The notes under the pieces were generated by a model. That model ran no database searches. It saw only the letters and a list, made by a program, of their open reading frames with translations, and was not told the DNA's origin. A stretch of DNA of 64,000 nucleotides from Alteromonas sp. MMG017 (GTDB lineage: Bacteria; Pseudomonadota; Gammaproteobacteria; Enterobacterales; Alteromonadaceae), in contig NZ_JAGJDY010000011.1 in NCBI RefSeq assembly GCF_018100795.1, positions 1 to 64,000 on the forward strand. The letters are read 5' to 3'. The translations under genes and the position numbers were made by a program. Positions within the stretch are counted from its first letter, which is position 1; each line of letters starts with the position of its first letter. Positions 49,381 through 59,850 of the stretch are shown one piece after another.

Positions 49381-49716
49381 GTGCAACCTGGGCTTTTTTC
49401 GTTAAGTTTAGCGGTCAGTGACATTGCCATCTCGAAGACGTTTTATGAAACACTTGGTTTTGAGGCTATGCCGTCATGCGGTTCGGTGGAAGAAAAATGG
49501 GTGATCATGAAAAGTGGGCAAACCATGATTGGTTTGTTCGAGGGCATGTTTGAAGGCAATATTTTAACCTTCAACCCCGCTGACGTGCGCGAACTCGAGC
49601 AGCGCTTAATGGATAAAGGCATTGAAATAGATGTGCCAGTTAAAGGCGAAGAAGGGCCAGGGCATTGCGTAGTGAAAGATCCTGATGGGAACACTATTAT
49701 GTTCGACCAATTTTAG
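49381..49716 (+). CDS. VOC family protein (glyoxalase-like fold)
   Basis: A 111-residue single-domain vicinal oxygen chelate protein: SLAVSDIAISKTFYETLGF, then GHCVVKDPDGNTIMFDQF. The start is GTG with AGGAG six bases ahead. The metal-binding His at the start of the fold is not obvious, so the enzyme type is open. It lies 100 bp after the alginate lyase and is closed by its own terminator. Confidence 0.8.
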   Translation: MQPGLFSLSLAVSDIAISKTFYETLGFEAMPSCGSVEEKWVIMKSGQTMIGLFEGMFEGNILTFNPADVRELEQRLMDKGIEIDVPVKGEEGPGHCVVKDPDGNTIMFDQF

Positions 49717-49744
49717 TAAACATTTAAGAAATATGAGAAATATT

Positions 49745-49778
49745 AAGAAGGGAAGCTAATTAGTTTCCCTTCTTTTTT
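49745..49778 (+). terminator. rho-independent terminator of the VOC gene
   Basis: Stem AAGAAGGGAA/TTCCCTTCTT with a 10-nt loop, ending in six T. Confidence 0.85.
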
Positions 49779-49792
49779 ATAAAACTAAACTG

Positions 49793-49802
49793 GGACACCC
49801 AC
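49793..49802 (-). repeat. single GTGGGTGTCC motif, leftward
   Basis: GGACACCCAC on the plus strand, between the VOC terminator and the fadH-like stop codon. It has the same orientation as all other intergenic copies left of the transposase gene. Confidence 0.75.
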
Positions 49803-49818
49803 CCTTAAGTACCAATCT

Positions 49819-51973
<2,155 letters not shown>

Positions 51974-52069
51974 AGTTTTAAGCACAAATTTAAGCACTAC
52001 GACATAGATAAATTGAGGTTTTCAGGATCGATGCCGAATACTGGTGAGGCAAAAGGATGCAGCGAATAC

Positions 52070-52096
52070 ACACCTAAAACTAAAAGTTTTAGGTGT
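52070..52096. repeat. perfect hairpin downstream of the transposase gene
   Basis: ACACCTAAAAC/GTTTTAGGTGT, 11 bp, loop TAAAA. No T tract follows on either strand, so it is not a typical terminator. It lies 90 bp beyond the transposase stop codon. Confidence 0.6.
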
Positions 52097-52185
52097 GGCA
52101 AAGATTAAGAAAAACTTGTGGTTGATCTGATTTCAGTGCACCTGGCTGCACGCTATTTTAATGAATTTGATCTATTTAGGTGATA

Positions 52186-53124
52186 TTAACCCGTTCTAGA
52201 GAGGGCTAGCTTTCGCTGGGCAATTGAAAGGCCAATAGAGTTCGAAAAGATATCTTCAATTCCAATGACCATACGATTCCAGTTTATTTGCGATAAACCG
52301 GTACGTTGTATAATTGGCGAGGCATTGGGGAGCATGTAACCGGGTTTGCCAGTGCTAATTTGCCTAGCAGTTTCATCGACCAAAGTTAAGTAATCAGCTA
52401 AATTAAACGGCAACCCGCTTAAAGCTGTCGAAGAGTTTCCCACTAAAGGTTTGAGGAACGTTGGTTGCACCCCAAATTGCGCTGCCTCTATTCGATGCTT
52501 AATGCTGGTGAATTCAGATGTTTCTGGCGTCTTTGAAATTCCCACGCGTAGTGGATTTAAATCTACGTAGGCCATACACGCCGCCAATGCGGCTTCATCA
52601 AGTAGAGCCTGCGATTTAAATCTTCCTTCCCAAAAACGCCCAGTGCACTCATCCTCCTTGTTAGCTTCACGAGCAATAAACTCATTAAGTAACCTCATAA
52701 ACCAACTGATATCGTACAACCGTTGTCGATATATATTTGCTGTCGATATGATGGTTGTTATCTGAGCTTCTGTAAGTGAGGCTCGCTGTGCGGGCTGCAT
52801 ATATTGCTGGGTTAATACAGTGCCCTTATGCAGTGAATGCCAACGCCTTAATACTTCCTCGGTGGTCCACGACAACGCTTCGTTTCTATCTACATGTAAT
52901 ACTAAGTGGGTATGGTTACTCATTACTGCATAGGCACATACATCAATTGAAAATACGCTCGTTAACGCTATGAGCCTATCTTCAACCCACTGGCGTCGAT
53001 GCTCGTAACTTTTCCCCGAATAACGGTCTGCACCACATAAAAATGCTCGCCTCACACACCGAGATACGCAGTGATAGTAAGGTGTGTTCTGTAAACAGAT
53101 TAGTGACTTTCTAGGGCTTGGCAT
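52186..53124 (-). CDS. REP-associated tyrosine transposase (RAYT-like, Y1/HUH family)
   Basis: A 312-residue IS200/TnpA_REP-type single-strand DNA transposase. It opens TPYYHCVSRCVRRAFLCG, has the metal-binding HUH motif as SNHTHLVLHV (His71, His73, with Thr between), TGRFWEGRFKSQAL and the catalytic-Tyr segment CMAYVDLNPLRVGI (Tyr186, aligned with the active Tyr of the E. coli RAYT). It appears intact. The ATG at 53124 is preferred over a TTG six codons upstream. There are no terminal inverted repeats or insertion footprint, which suits a RAYT rather than a mobile IS. GTGGGTGTC motifs flank it on both sides with opposed orientation. Confidence 0.85.
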   Translation of the reverse strand: MPSPRKSLICLQNTPYYHCVSRCVRRAFLCGADRYSGKSYEHRRQWVEDRLIALTSVFSIDVCAYAVMSNHTHLVLHVDRNEALSWTTEEVLRRWHSLHKGTVLTQQYMQPAQRASLTEAQITTIISTANIYRQRLYDISWFMRLLNEFIAREANKEDECTGRFWEGRFKSQALLDEAALAACMAYVDLNPLRVGISKTPETSEFTSIKHRIEAAQFGVQPTFLKPLVGNSSTALSGLPFNLADYLTLVDETARQISTGKPGYMLPNASPIIQRTGLSQINWNRMVIGIEDIFSNSIGLSIAQRKLALSRTG

Positions 53125-53205
53125 AAGTGAGCTCAATCTCAAAATAGTGATTAAGATACTGAGCTATCTTTCAGGTTAAATATACTGAACAAGAGGATAG
53201 TTCGG

Positions 53206-53215
53206 GTGGGTGTCC
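53206..53215 (+). repeat. single GTGGGTGTCC motif, rightward
   Basis: The first copy right of the transposase gene, 82 bp upstream of its start codon. Orientation is opposite to all intergenic copies on the left. Confidence 0.75.
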
Positions 53216-53232
53216 AAGCTTTTAGCGCGCAT

Positions 53233-53261
53233 AAAAAAGGGCGAGTTTTCACTCGCCCTTT
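53233..53261 (-). terminator. rho-independent terminator of the proC-yggT-DUF4426 operon
   Basis: Perfect stem AAAGGGCGAGT/ACTCGCCCTTT with a 4-nt loop, followed on the minus strand by a further T run. Confidence 0.85.
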
Positions 53262-53316
53262 GGTGTTTTTACACAATCACATCACATGTTTCACGCTTTT
53301 AAACTTACGCTAAACC

Positions 53317-53757
53317 TTAACCATCAACAAACATTTCTTGTTTAAAATTCAAGGTTTGCATGGTATTTCCGCGTTGAACATCAATACTAAACCGATAATT
53401 TTCTCTGTCTCTAAAAGGCAGCACAGCTAGGTAATAAATAGCATCGCCTTCTTCTACCTTCTTAAAGGCGAGTGTCTTAGTGGTGCCTATCAAGTTCTTA
53501 GCAGTACCTGAAACAGATACGCGTTGAGCGGTTCCTGTTACGGCGTCTAGCACTGAAATATTGACCAGGGCGTTAAACTTACTACGAACTATGCCATAAG
53601 AGGCCGCAACTTCTGGGGTAAGAAAAGGAGTACTCACTACCATGTAATGCACATCCCACTCGCCTAATTGCTGTTTTTGCTCGGCGTGCGCTGCACTACT
53701 TATAATAAGTAATAAACTACCCAATAGACCAAAAAATAACGTACTGATTTTTTTCAT
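53317..53757 (-). CDS. DUF4426 family periplasmic protein
   Basis: A 146-residue exported protein with signal peptide MKKISTLFFGLLGSLLLIISSAAHA. The body (GEWDVHYMVVSTPFLTPEVAASYGI, RDRENYRFSIDV) is typical of DUF4426, a family of unknown role that I recall next to yggT and proC in marine gammaproteobacteria, as here. The ATG at 53757 starts the signal sequence; the frame above it overlaps yggT and is not used. Confidence 0.85.
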   Translation of the reverse strand: MKKISTLFFGLLGSLLLIISSAAHAEQKQQLGEWDVHYMVVSTPFLTPEVAASYGIVRSKFNALVNISVLDAVTGTAQRVSVSGTAKNLIGTTKTLAFKKVEEGDAIYYLAVLPFRDRENYRFSIDVQRGNTMQTLNFKQEMFVDG

Positions 53758-53779
53758 GTTTTCACCCAACATTTTCAGC

Positions 53780-54319
53780 TTAAAACAACCTAAAGGTGTC
53801 TTGAAGCAACAATTGTAAAAACTGTAGCCCAATAATGGCAATCAGAACCGATAAGTCTAGACCACCTAATGGCGGTATAACTTTTCTAATGGGGGCTAAG
53901 AATGGCTCAGTGAGTTGATAAAGCAGGTAGTCGATAGGCGTTTGGCCTTGGGATACCCAACTTAGAATCGCGCGTAAAATTAACACCCAGAACATGATAG
54001 AAAGGGTTTCTTTTACCACTTCAATCAGTGCAACAATTACAATACCTACCGGATTCAAACTCCCACCAACCATCAGTGAAAGCGTGATTATTTTCAACGC
54101 CGCAACAACTATCGCTAGCACGAAGGTAGCCGTGTCAAAGCGGCCAATCGAAGGGATTATTCTGCGCAACGGCCCCACGATAGGGTGCGTGGCCTTTACA
54201 ATAAACTGGCTCATAGGGTTATAAAAATCAGCCCTAGCCAGTTGCAACCATAGGCGTAAGATAACCACCATTAAATACAAACCAAATAGTGTATCTACCA
54301 GAAAAACCGTTGCATTCAT
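53780..54319 (-). CDS. yggT: YggT family membrane protein
   Basis: A 179-residue inner-membrane protein with two YGGT repeats (FYNPMSQFIVKATHPIVGPLRRIIP and LLYQLTEPFLAPIRKVIPPLGGLDLS) and about five helices. Linked to osmotic or ion homeostasis in some bacteria; the mechanism is unclear. It lies 21 bp after proC, in the conserved yggS-proC-yggT order. Confidence 0.92.
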   Translation of the reverse strand: MNATVFLVDTLFGLYLMVVILRLWLQLARADFYNPMSQFIVKATHPIVGPLRRIIPSIGRFDTATFVLAIVVAALKIITLSLMVGGSLNPVGIVIVALIEVVKETLSIMFWVLILRAILSWVSQGQTPIDYLLYQLTEPFLAPIRKVIPPLGGLDLSVLIAIIGLQFLQLLLQDTFRLF

Positions 54320-54340
54320 GTTTTGATGTTCCTAAAAACG

Positions 54341-55162
54341 TTAAAGCTGTTTTGCCATTTCTTCAGCGCGAGCTACCGCAGCGCGCATCGCGTTACTTAC
54401 GATATCACTCAAGCCTTGATCAATTAAGGTATTGACTGCCGCCGCTGTGGTGCCGCCCTTAGAAGTAACTTGGGCACGAAGCTCACTTAATTCAAGGTCA
54501 GGATTGTGACAAACCATTTCAGCAGCGCCTAACATAGCTTGTTGTACCATCAAACGGGATTGGGCTTTATCAAAGCCCATGTTTATGGCTTCCTCTTGCA
54601 TGGCTTGTAAAAACAAGAAGAAATAAGCTGGGCTGCTGCCAGCCGCGGCGATAACGCCGTTAATTCCATCTTCCTCTTCAACCCATACCGTTTCACCTAC
54701 GCTATTCATCACATCATCAACGTAAGTTCTGTCGTCTTCTGACACGGTATTATCTGCGTACATGCCCGACATTCCCTTACCAAGTAGGCTTGGTGTATTC
54801 GGCATAATACGAACAACCGGATGTTCACCACCTAGCATTTCTTGTAAACGAGAAACGGGCAACCCAGCTGCAATACTAAGAAATAGCTTGCCAGATAAAT
54901 CGTTTTTTTGCTGAAGGTCTGCGCACATATCACCCATCATTTGGGGTTTCACGGCTAGCACAATAGCATCTGCAAACTGGCAGGCTTCATCATTAGATTG
55001 GGTAATTTGAATACCGAATTCTTCTTTTAACTTATCGAGTTTCGGAGTAGACGGGTTGCTCGCTAAGATGCGTGTCTTATCGTAGCCAGACTGAATTAAA
55101 CCACTAATGATGCTGCGGCTCATGTTGCCCGCGCCAATAAATGCCAATTTCTTTTGTTGCAT
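54341..55162 (-). CDS. proC: pyrroline-5-carboxylate reductase
   Basis: A 273-residue NAD(P)H enzyme for the last step of proline synthesis. The Rossmann motif is LAFIGAGNMSRSIISGLI, then AVKPQMM, and the signature region is LRAQVTSKGGTTAAAVNTL near 235. It is in the operon yggS-proC-yggT-DUF4426; the link between YggS and proC is widely conserved. Confidence 0.95.
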   Translation of the reverse strand: MQQKKLAFIGAGNMSRSIISGLIQSGYDKTRILASNPSTPKLDKLKEEFGIQITQSNDEACQFADAIVLAVKPQMMGDMCADLQQKNDLSGKLFLSIAAGLPVSRLQEMLGGEHPVVRIMPNTPSLLGKGMSGMYADNTVSEDDRTYVDDVMNSVGETVWVEEEDGINGVIAAAGSSPAYFFLFLQAMQEEAINMGFDKAQSRLMVQQAMLGAAEMVCHNPDLELSELRAQVTSKGGTTAAAVNTLIDQGLSDIVSNAMRAAVARAEEMAKQL

Positions 55163-55217
55163 ATGAATCCTATTGTAAGTTGAAAAAACGAACAGCGTTC
55201 AGTAAAAATAGTACGAA

Positions 55218-55904
55218 CTAGTTTCGTGAGGCAAAGATAGCAGTGCCAATTCTTACCATGGTAGACCCATGAGCGATGGCGCTTTGCATATCACTGCTCA
55301 TTCCTACGGACAGGGTATCAAAATTGGTCAAGTTTGTATGGTATCGGTCAAACAATTCCTTTAAAGCTCCGAGGCTTTGCGCTTGTTCATGGCTGTCTGG
55401 GTTCGCTTTTGGAATTGCCATTAGCCCACGTAAGCAAAGCTTGTCTTGCTGGCTTATAAAGCGTATTAGTTCGTCGACCTCTTCAGGTTTTACACCAGAT
55501 TTGCTCGCTTCATCATCGATATTCACTTGAATACACACATTCAGAGGCGCCATCTCTGCCGGGCGTTGGTCATTCAAACGACGGGCTATTTTTTCCCTAT
55601 CAACGGATTGAACCCAATCAAAATGCTCGGCGACTACTTTTGTCTTGTTCGATTGAATGGGGCCTATCATATGCCACTCAATATCACTAAGTGCAGACAG
55701 TTGCTGTATTTTATCTACACCTTCTTGTATATAGTTTTCGCCGAATGTACGTTGTCCCTCTTCATACGCTGCCATAATATCCGATACCGGTTTAGTTTTG
55801 CTCACGGCTAGCAATTTAACTGAATTTGGTGGACGATTAGCGTTGGCAGTAGCTAGGCTCACATCCTGTCGTGCACTATTGAGTCTTTCTGCTATTGTTT
55901 GCAT
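55218..55904 (-). CDS. yggS: PLP homeostasis protein YggS
   Basis: A 228-residue single-domain PLP-binding barrel of the YBL036c/PLPBP family, without known catalysis; it keeps vitamin B6 and amino-acid pools balanced. The PLP lysine is in LLAVSKTKPVSDI, then FGENYIQEGVDKI, EWHMIGPIQSNK and the phosphate loop SVGMSSDMQSAIAHGSTMVRIG. It is first in its operon and divergent from pilT with only 24 bp between, so the promoters overlap the genes. Confidence 0.94.
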   Translation of the reverse strand: MQTIAERLNSARQDVSLATANANRPPNSVKLLAVSKTKPVSDIMAAYEEGQRTFGENYIQEGVDKIQQLSALSDIEWHMIGPIQSNKTKVVAEHFDWVQSVDREKIARRLNDQRPAEMAPLNVCIQVNIDDEASKSGVKPEEVDELIRFISQQDKLCLRGLMAIPKANPDSHEQAQSLGALKELFDRYHTNLTNFDTLSVGMSSDMQSAIAHGSTMVRIGTAIFASRN

Positions 55905-55928
55905 TATTCACCTTTTTGAGGAGTTGTT

Positions 55929-56972
55929 GTGGATATTACCGAACTTTTGGCTTTCAGCGTTAAAAATAAAGCGTCAGATTTGCACTTATCAGCAGGTCTG
56001 CCACCTCTTATCCGCGTAGACGGAGAAATGCGTAAGCTTAATGTACCCGCATTAGATCATAAACAAGTGCATGCACTTATTTATGAAATAATGAATGACA
56101 TGCAACGTAAAGAATACGAAGAGAACTTGGAAACCGATTTCTCATTCGAAATTAGTGGCTTGTCGCGGTTTCGTGTAAATGCTTTTGTGCAAAATCGCGG
56201 TGCAGCAGCTGTGCTCCGTACTATCCCCAACACGGTTCTTACGCTTGATGATTTAGGTGCGCCTGAAATATTCAAAGAAATAATCAACCAACCTACCGGA
56301 ATTGTTCTAGTCACTGGCGCCACGGGGTCGGGTAAGAGTACAACTCTTGCCGCGATGGTTGATCATATCAATTCGCACAAGCGCGAGCACATTCTCACTA
56401 TTGAAGATCCTATCGAGTTTGTGCACGAAAATAAATTGAGTTTAGTAAACCAACGGGAAGTGCATAGAGACACCCACTCTTTTAGTAACGCACTTCGCTC
56501 TGCATTACGTGAAGATCCGGACGTGATATTAGTGGGTGAATTACGTGATTTAGAAACTATTCGCTTAGCCATTTCAGCTGCGGAAACGGGGCATCTAGTA
56601 TTTGGTACCTTACATACTAATTCAGCACCTAAAACTATAGATCGAATTATTGATGTGTTCCCCGCCGAAGAAAAAGCGATGGTGCGCTCGATGTTATCTG
56701 AATCGCTAAGAGCGGTAATTTCTCAAACTCTGCTGAAAAAAGTGGGGGGAGGGCGAATAGCAGCGCATGAAATCATGGTAGGTATTCCAGCAATTCGAAA
56801 TCTTATCCGTGAAGATAAAGTGCCTCAAATGTATTCCGTTATTCAAACGGGGCAAGCTACGGGTATGCAAACTATGGATCAGTGTTTACAGCGCTTGTTG
56901 GCATTAGGTGCAATTTCTAAAGAAGACGCCGCTGCTAAATCGAAAGACAAGCAATCGATGAGTAATTTTTAA
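55929..56972 (+). CDS. pilT: type IV pilus retraction ATPase PilT
   Basis: A 347-residue hexameric motor that depolymerises type IV pili. It has a PAS-like N-terminal domain, Walker A GATGSGKST (130-138), Asp box ILTIEDPIEFVHE, Walker B DVILVGELRDLETI and His box ETGHLVFGTLHT. The start is GTG with GAGGAG five bases ahead. It is followed 9 bp later by pilU. HRDTHSF at about 180 is encoded in part by AGACACCCAC (56468-56477). Confidence 0.96.
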   Translation: MDITELLAFSVKNKASDLHLSAGLPPLIRVDGEMRKLNVPALDHKQVHALIYEIMNDMQRKEYEENLETDFSFEISGLSRFRVNAFVQNRGAAAVLRTIPNTVLTLDDLGAPEIFKEIINQPTGIVLVTGATGSGKSTTLAAMVDHINSHKREHILTIEDPIEFVHENKLSLVNQREVHRDTHSFSNALRSALREDPDVILVGELRDLETIRLAISAAETGHLVFGTLHTNSAPKTIDRIIDVFPAEEKAMVRSMLSESLRAVISQTLLKKVGGGRIAAHEIMVGIPAIRNLIREDKVPQMYSVIQTGQATGMQTMDQCLQRLLALGAISKEDAAAKSKDKQSMSNF

Positions 56973-56981
56973 GGACGGGTA

Positions 56982-58094
56982 ATGTTAGATAGCTTTTTAG
57001 AAAAAATGGTAGAGAAATCTGCTTCTGACTTATTCGTTACCGCGGGCTTTCCCGTCAGCGCGAAGGTGCACGGTAAGCTTACCCCAATTTCGGAAAATTC
57101 TTTTAATGATGAAGATGCATTAGCACTTGTTCATGAAGCCATGAATGAAAAGCAAAAAGAGGCTTTTCATACTACCAAGGAATGTAATTTTGCCATTGTA
57201 CGAGAAGGCCTAGGGCGTTTTCGTTGTTCAGCATTTTGGCAAAGAGATCAAGCCGGAATGGTGGTACGTCGTATTGTGACCGAAATTCCTAAGGTCGATG
57301 ACCTGGGGTTACCTTCGGTGCTAAAAGATATCATTATGTCAAAACGGGGTTTGGTGCTTTTTGTAGGTGGTACCGGTACCGGTAAATCAACCTCTTTGGC
57401 AGCACTTATTGGCCATCGAAATAGTAACTCTTTTGGGCATATTTTAACTATTGAAGATCCTATTGAATTTGTGCACGAGCATAAATCTTGCGTGATAACT
57501 CAACGTGAGGTGGGCATAGACACCCACTCATTTGACGACGCATTAAAAAGCTCGTTGCGACAAGCGCCTGATGTCATCCTTATTGGTGAAATTCGTTCAA
57601 TGGAGACAATGGAATACGCCATGTCTTTTGCTGATACGGGGCATTTATGTGTGGCAACACTTCATGCCAACAATGCTAACCAAGCAATTGAGCGTATTAT
57701 GCACTTAGCGCCAAAAGATCAGCACGACAAGTTACGCTTCGATTTAAGCCAAAATATAAAAGCTATCGTGGCGCAGCAACTTCTTCCAACCAAAGACGGT
57801 GAGGGAAGGGTAGCGGCAATTGAAATTCTATTAAACTCTCCTCTAGTGAGCGATCTTATTCAACGTAATGAAATTGGTAGCTTGAAAGAAGCCATGAAAA
57901 AGGGCAAAGAGTTAGGAATGCAAAGCTTCGATATGGCGTTGTACGACTTATATCGCGAGGGTAGTATTGATTTAGACCAAGCATTACATCACGCTGATTC
58001 TCCCAACGATTTGCGCCTAATGATTAAGCTAGATTCAAACGATGGATCAAGCTTGGGCACATTGTCGAATGTCTCGATAGATATGGATGACTAA
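56982..58094 (+). CDS. pilU: type IV pilus retraction ATPase PilU
   Basis: A 370-residue PilT paralogue that adds force to retraction and needs PilT. Walker A is GGTGTGKST (129-137), Walker B DVILIGEIRSMETM and His box DTGHLCVATLHANN. REVGIDTHSF near 175 also contains the ten bases AGACACCCAC (57518-57527), at the same protein position as in pilT. It is in one operon with pilT and the downstream zinc-ribbon gene. Confidence 0.95.
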   Translation: MLDSFLEKMVEKSASDLFVTAGFPVSAKVHGKLTPISENSFNDEDALALVHEAMNEKQKEAFHTTKECNFAIVREGLGRFRCSAFWQRDQAGMVVRRIVTEIPKVDDLGLPSVLKDIIMSKRGLVLFVGGTGTGKSTSLAALIGHRNSNSFGHILTIEDPIEFVHEHKSCVITQREVGIDTHSFDDALKSSLRQAPDVILIGEIRSMETMEYAMSFADTGHLCVATLHANNANQAIERIMHLAPKDQHDKLRFDLSQNIKAIVAQQLLPTKDGEGRVAAIEILLNSPLVSDLIQRNEIGSLKEAMKKGKELGMQSFDMALYDLYREGSIDLDQALHHADSPNDLRLMIKLDSNDGSSLGTLSNVSIDMDD

Positions 58095-58099
58095 AACTC

Positions 58100-58414
58100 T
58101 TGATTAAGCTTTTTACGTCGCCAGACCCTTTCTTACTTCAGTCGGTAAAAAGTGAACTCGATGCGCTCTCTATACCTTACCTAGTGAAAAACGAATTTGC
58201 AGGTGGGGCGATGGGGGAACTGCCATGGCAAGAATCACAGCCTGAACTTTGGCTAATTGATGAATCTTGGTCTGCCAGAGCCAATAAGGTTGTGAGTTCT
58301 TTAATGGACAGCCACGAACCTGCCGAAAAATTTCCATGGGTGTGTAGTAATTGTGATGAGCCTAACGGTGAAGCTTTTGATACCTGCTGGAAGTGCGGAG
58401 AAAGTAGACCTTAG
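58100..58414 (+). CDS. DUF2007-like protein with a C-terminal zinc ribbon
   Basis: A 104-residue protein. Residues 1-70 resemble the DUF2007 putative signal-transducing fold (IKLFTSPDPFLLQSVKSELDALSIPYLVKNEF, ELWLIDESWSARANKVV); the tail is a four-Cys zinc ribbon, WVCSNCDEPNGEAFDTCWKCGE, like RanBP2-type fingers. The start is probably TTG, five bases after the pilU stop, so it is likely co-translated with pilTU. A role in pilus control is only inferred from position. Confidence 0.72.
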   Translation: MIKLFTSPDPFLLQSVKSELDALSIPYLVKNEFAGGAMGELPWQESQPELWLIDESWSARANKVVSSLMDSHEPAEKFPWVCSNCDEPNGEAFDTCWKCGESRP

Positions 58415-58461
58415 CGTTACCGATTGCTGATTTACTTATTCGGTAATTCGTAATTGGAACT

Positions 58462-58790
58462 GTGGGTGTCTAAATTCCGGCCATCTAAATTCAGGCTAGG
58501 GATGTGGGTGTCTTGCAATGACGGCCTCAGGCTTAGTTATTAAAAGCTGGCTGAAAAAAGAGTGGGTGTCTTAAAAGAACGCAGTTATTAAAAGCTGGCT
58601 GAAAAAAGAGTGGGTGTCTTAAAAGAACGCATGTTAAAAAAGGAATTCCAAACCTTTTAAAAGGTGGGTGTCCAAGTGGAAAATATGACGCACTAATCAA
58701 AGCCTAAATAAGTGGATGTCCAGTTAGTAGAAGTGGGTGTCCAGCTAACAGAAAAGGTGGGTGTCCAGCTAATAGAAAAGGTGAGTGTCC
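58462..58790 (+). repeat. array of nine GTGGGTGTC(C/T) motifs, rightward
   Basis: The 390-bp gap between the pilTU operon and ruvX is almost filled by copies at 58462, 58504, 58562, 58610, 58664, 58712 (one mismatch), 58733, 58757 and 58781 (one mismatch), all in one orientation. The last four are tandem units of 21-24 bp sharing GTGGGTGTCCAGYTAAYAG. The two in the middle lie in a perfect 48-bp duplication. It is not CRISPR: the conserved part is only 10 bp, and the spacers are short and partly identical. Confidence 0.85.
58535..58630. repeat. perfect 48-bp tandem duplication
   Basis: Positions 58535-58582 and 58583-58630 are identical and contiguous. Each begins AGTTATTAAAAGCTGGCTG, carries one GTGGGTGTCT and ends AAAAGAACGC. 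Absence of any mismatch suggests a recent event or one held by conversion. Confidence 0.9.
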
Positions 58791-58806
58791 AGATAACGGC
58801 GAGTAG

Positions 58807-59241
58807 CTAGTCGCCGTATTGGTTTTCAACCCAGCTAGTAAAAATCACGCAGGCCGATACGCTATCTATTTTTTCCTTAGTTAGCTTTTTATAACCGCCA
58901 AGTTCGAACAACATAGATTTTGCATCTGTGGTGGTAAGCCTTTCATCGCATAAATCCACTGCTACTTTGAATCTACCATGCAAGCGGTTAGCGAATTTTT
59001 TGGCGCGCTGGGTGACTTCTTGCTCGGTGCCGTCCATATTTAATGGTAAACCAACCACCACAAGGTGTGGTTGCCATTCTTCATACAGCTTTTCAATTAC
59101 ATTCCAATCTGGAATACCATCACGGGCTTTAAGGGCTGCAAGCGGCGACGCTGTACCGGTAATTTCTTGTCCAACTGCTACCCCAATACTTTTTGTGCCG
59201 AAGTCGAACGCTAGTACTGTTCTGCTACCAATATCAGGCAT
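58807..59241 (-). CDS. ruvX: Holliday junction resolvase-like protein RuvX/YqgF
   Basis: A 144-residue RNase H-fold nuclease-like protein (E. coli 138), needed for processing of the 16S rRNA 5' end and related to resolvases. Motifs are [36 protein letters not shown] and [13 protein letters not shown], with the acidic triad. The ATG at 59241 has AGGAG six bases ahead and overlaps the yqgE stop by eight bases. Confidence 0.93.
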   Translation of the reverse strand: MPDIGSRTVLAFDFGTKSIGVAVGQEITGTASPLAALKARDGIPDWNVIEKLYEEWQPHLVVVGLPLNMDGTEQEVTQRAKKFANRLHGRFKVAVDLCDERLTTTDAKSMLFELGGYKKLTKEKIDSVSACVIFTSWVENQYGD

Positions 59242-59800
59242 GCCCAGCTCCTGGTGCAAGTTGCCACACATCTACCCCAAGTTTATTAACCGCTGCTTGC
59301 CACTTTTTATGAATAGGTGTGTTAAACAAAATTTCGTCATCGGCCTCTATGGTTAGCCATGAGTTATCTTGCATTTCCTGTTCAAGTTGCCCAGCAGTCC
59401 AGCCCGCATAACCTAGCGCGATAATAGATGAATCTGGCCCTGTATTAGTGCCAATTGCGGATAAAATATCTTTTGAAGTGGTAATCATAACGTCAGGCGA
59501 TAAGTTCAAACTTGAGTCCCAGCCACTTTGACTGGAATGCAGAACAAACCCTCGCTCTTGGCTGACCGGTCCGCCAGCAAGAATAATTTGCTCGGCTTTA
59601 TCTTCCGCCACGGTTATGTCTTTGTCGGTTTGCTCAAGCAACTCTTTCAAGTTCATGGTTGAAGGCTGATTGATTACCAGCCCCATGGCACCGTCTTTAT
59701 TGTGTTCGCAAATATAAGTGAGAGAGCGAGAAAAATACGGGTCATCTAGCGAAGGCATCGCTACTAGAAAGTGGTTTTGTAAACTTTTCAGTTCTGTCAT
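59234..59800 (-). CDS. yqgE: YqgE/AlgH family protein (UPF0301)
   Basis: A 188-residue protein: [40 protein letters not shown], then [14 protein letters not shown] and [16 protein letters not shown]. AlgH was named for an effect on alginate genes in Pseudomonas, but the biochemical role is unknown. It sits between gshB and ruvX and is coupled to ruvX. Confidence 0.94.
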   Translation of the reverse strand: MTELKSLQNHFLVAMPSLDDPYFSRSLTYICEHNKDGAMGLVINQPSTMNLKELLEQTDKDITVAEDKAEQIILAGGPVSQERGFVLHSSQSGWDSSLNLSPDVMITTSKDILSAIGTNTGPDSSIIALGYAGWTAGQLEQEMQDNSWLTIEADDEILFNTPIHKKWQAAVNKLGVDVWQLAPGAGHA

Positions 59801-59850
59801 TGTTTCCTCTACTTCTCACTTAACTACTGTTAGTGCAAAACGCTAATTAG

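Noticed and set aside
52186-53124. Complete insertion sequence around the transposase
   Set aside because: No terminal inverted repeats, target duplication or IS200-like end hairpins at both sides could be defined.
58462-58790. Possible CRISPR array
   Set aside because: Only 10 bp are conserved, distances vary from 21 to 58 bp, spacers are partly identical, and there are no cas genes.
58796-58817. ACGGCGA/TCGCCGT hairpin at the ruvX stop as a terminator
   Set aside because: Short stem that includes the stop codon and no T tract on the minus strand.
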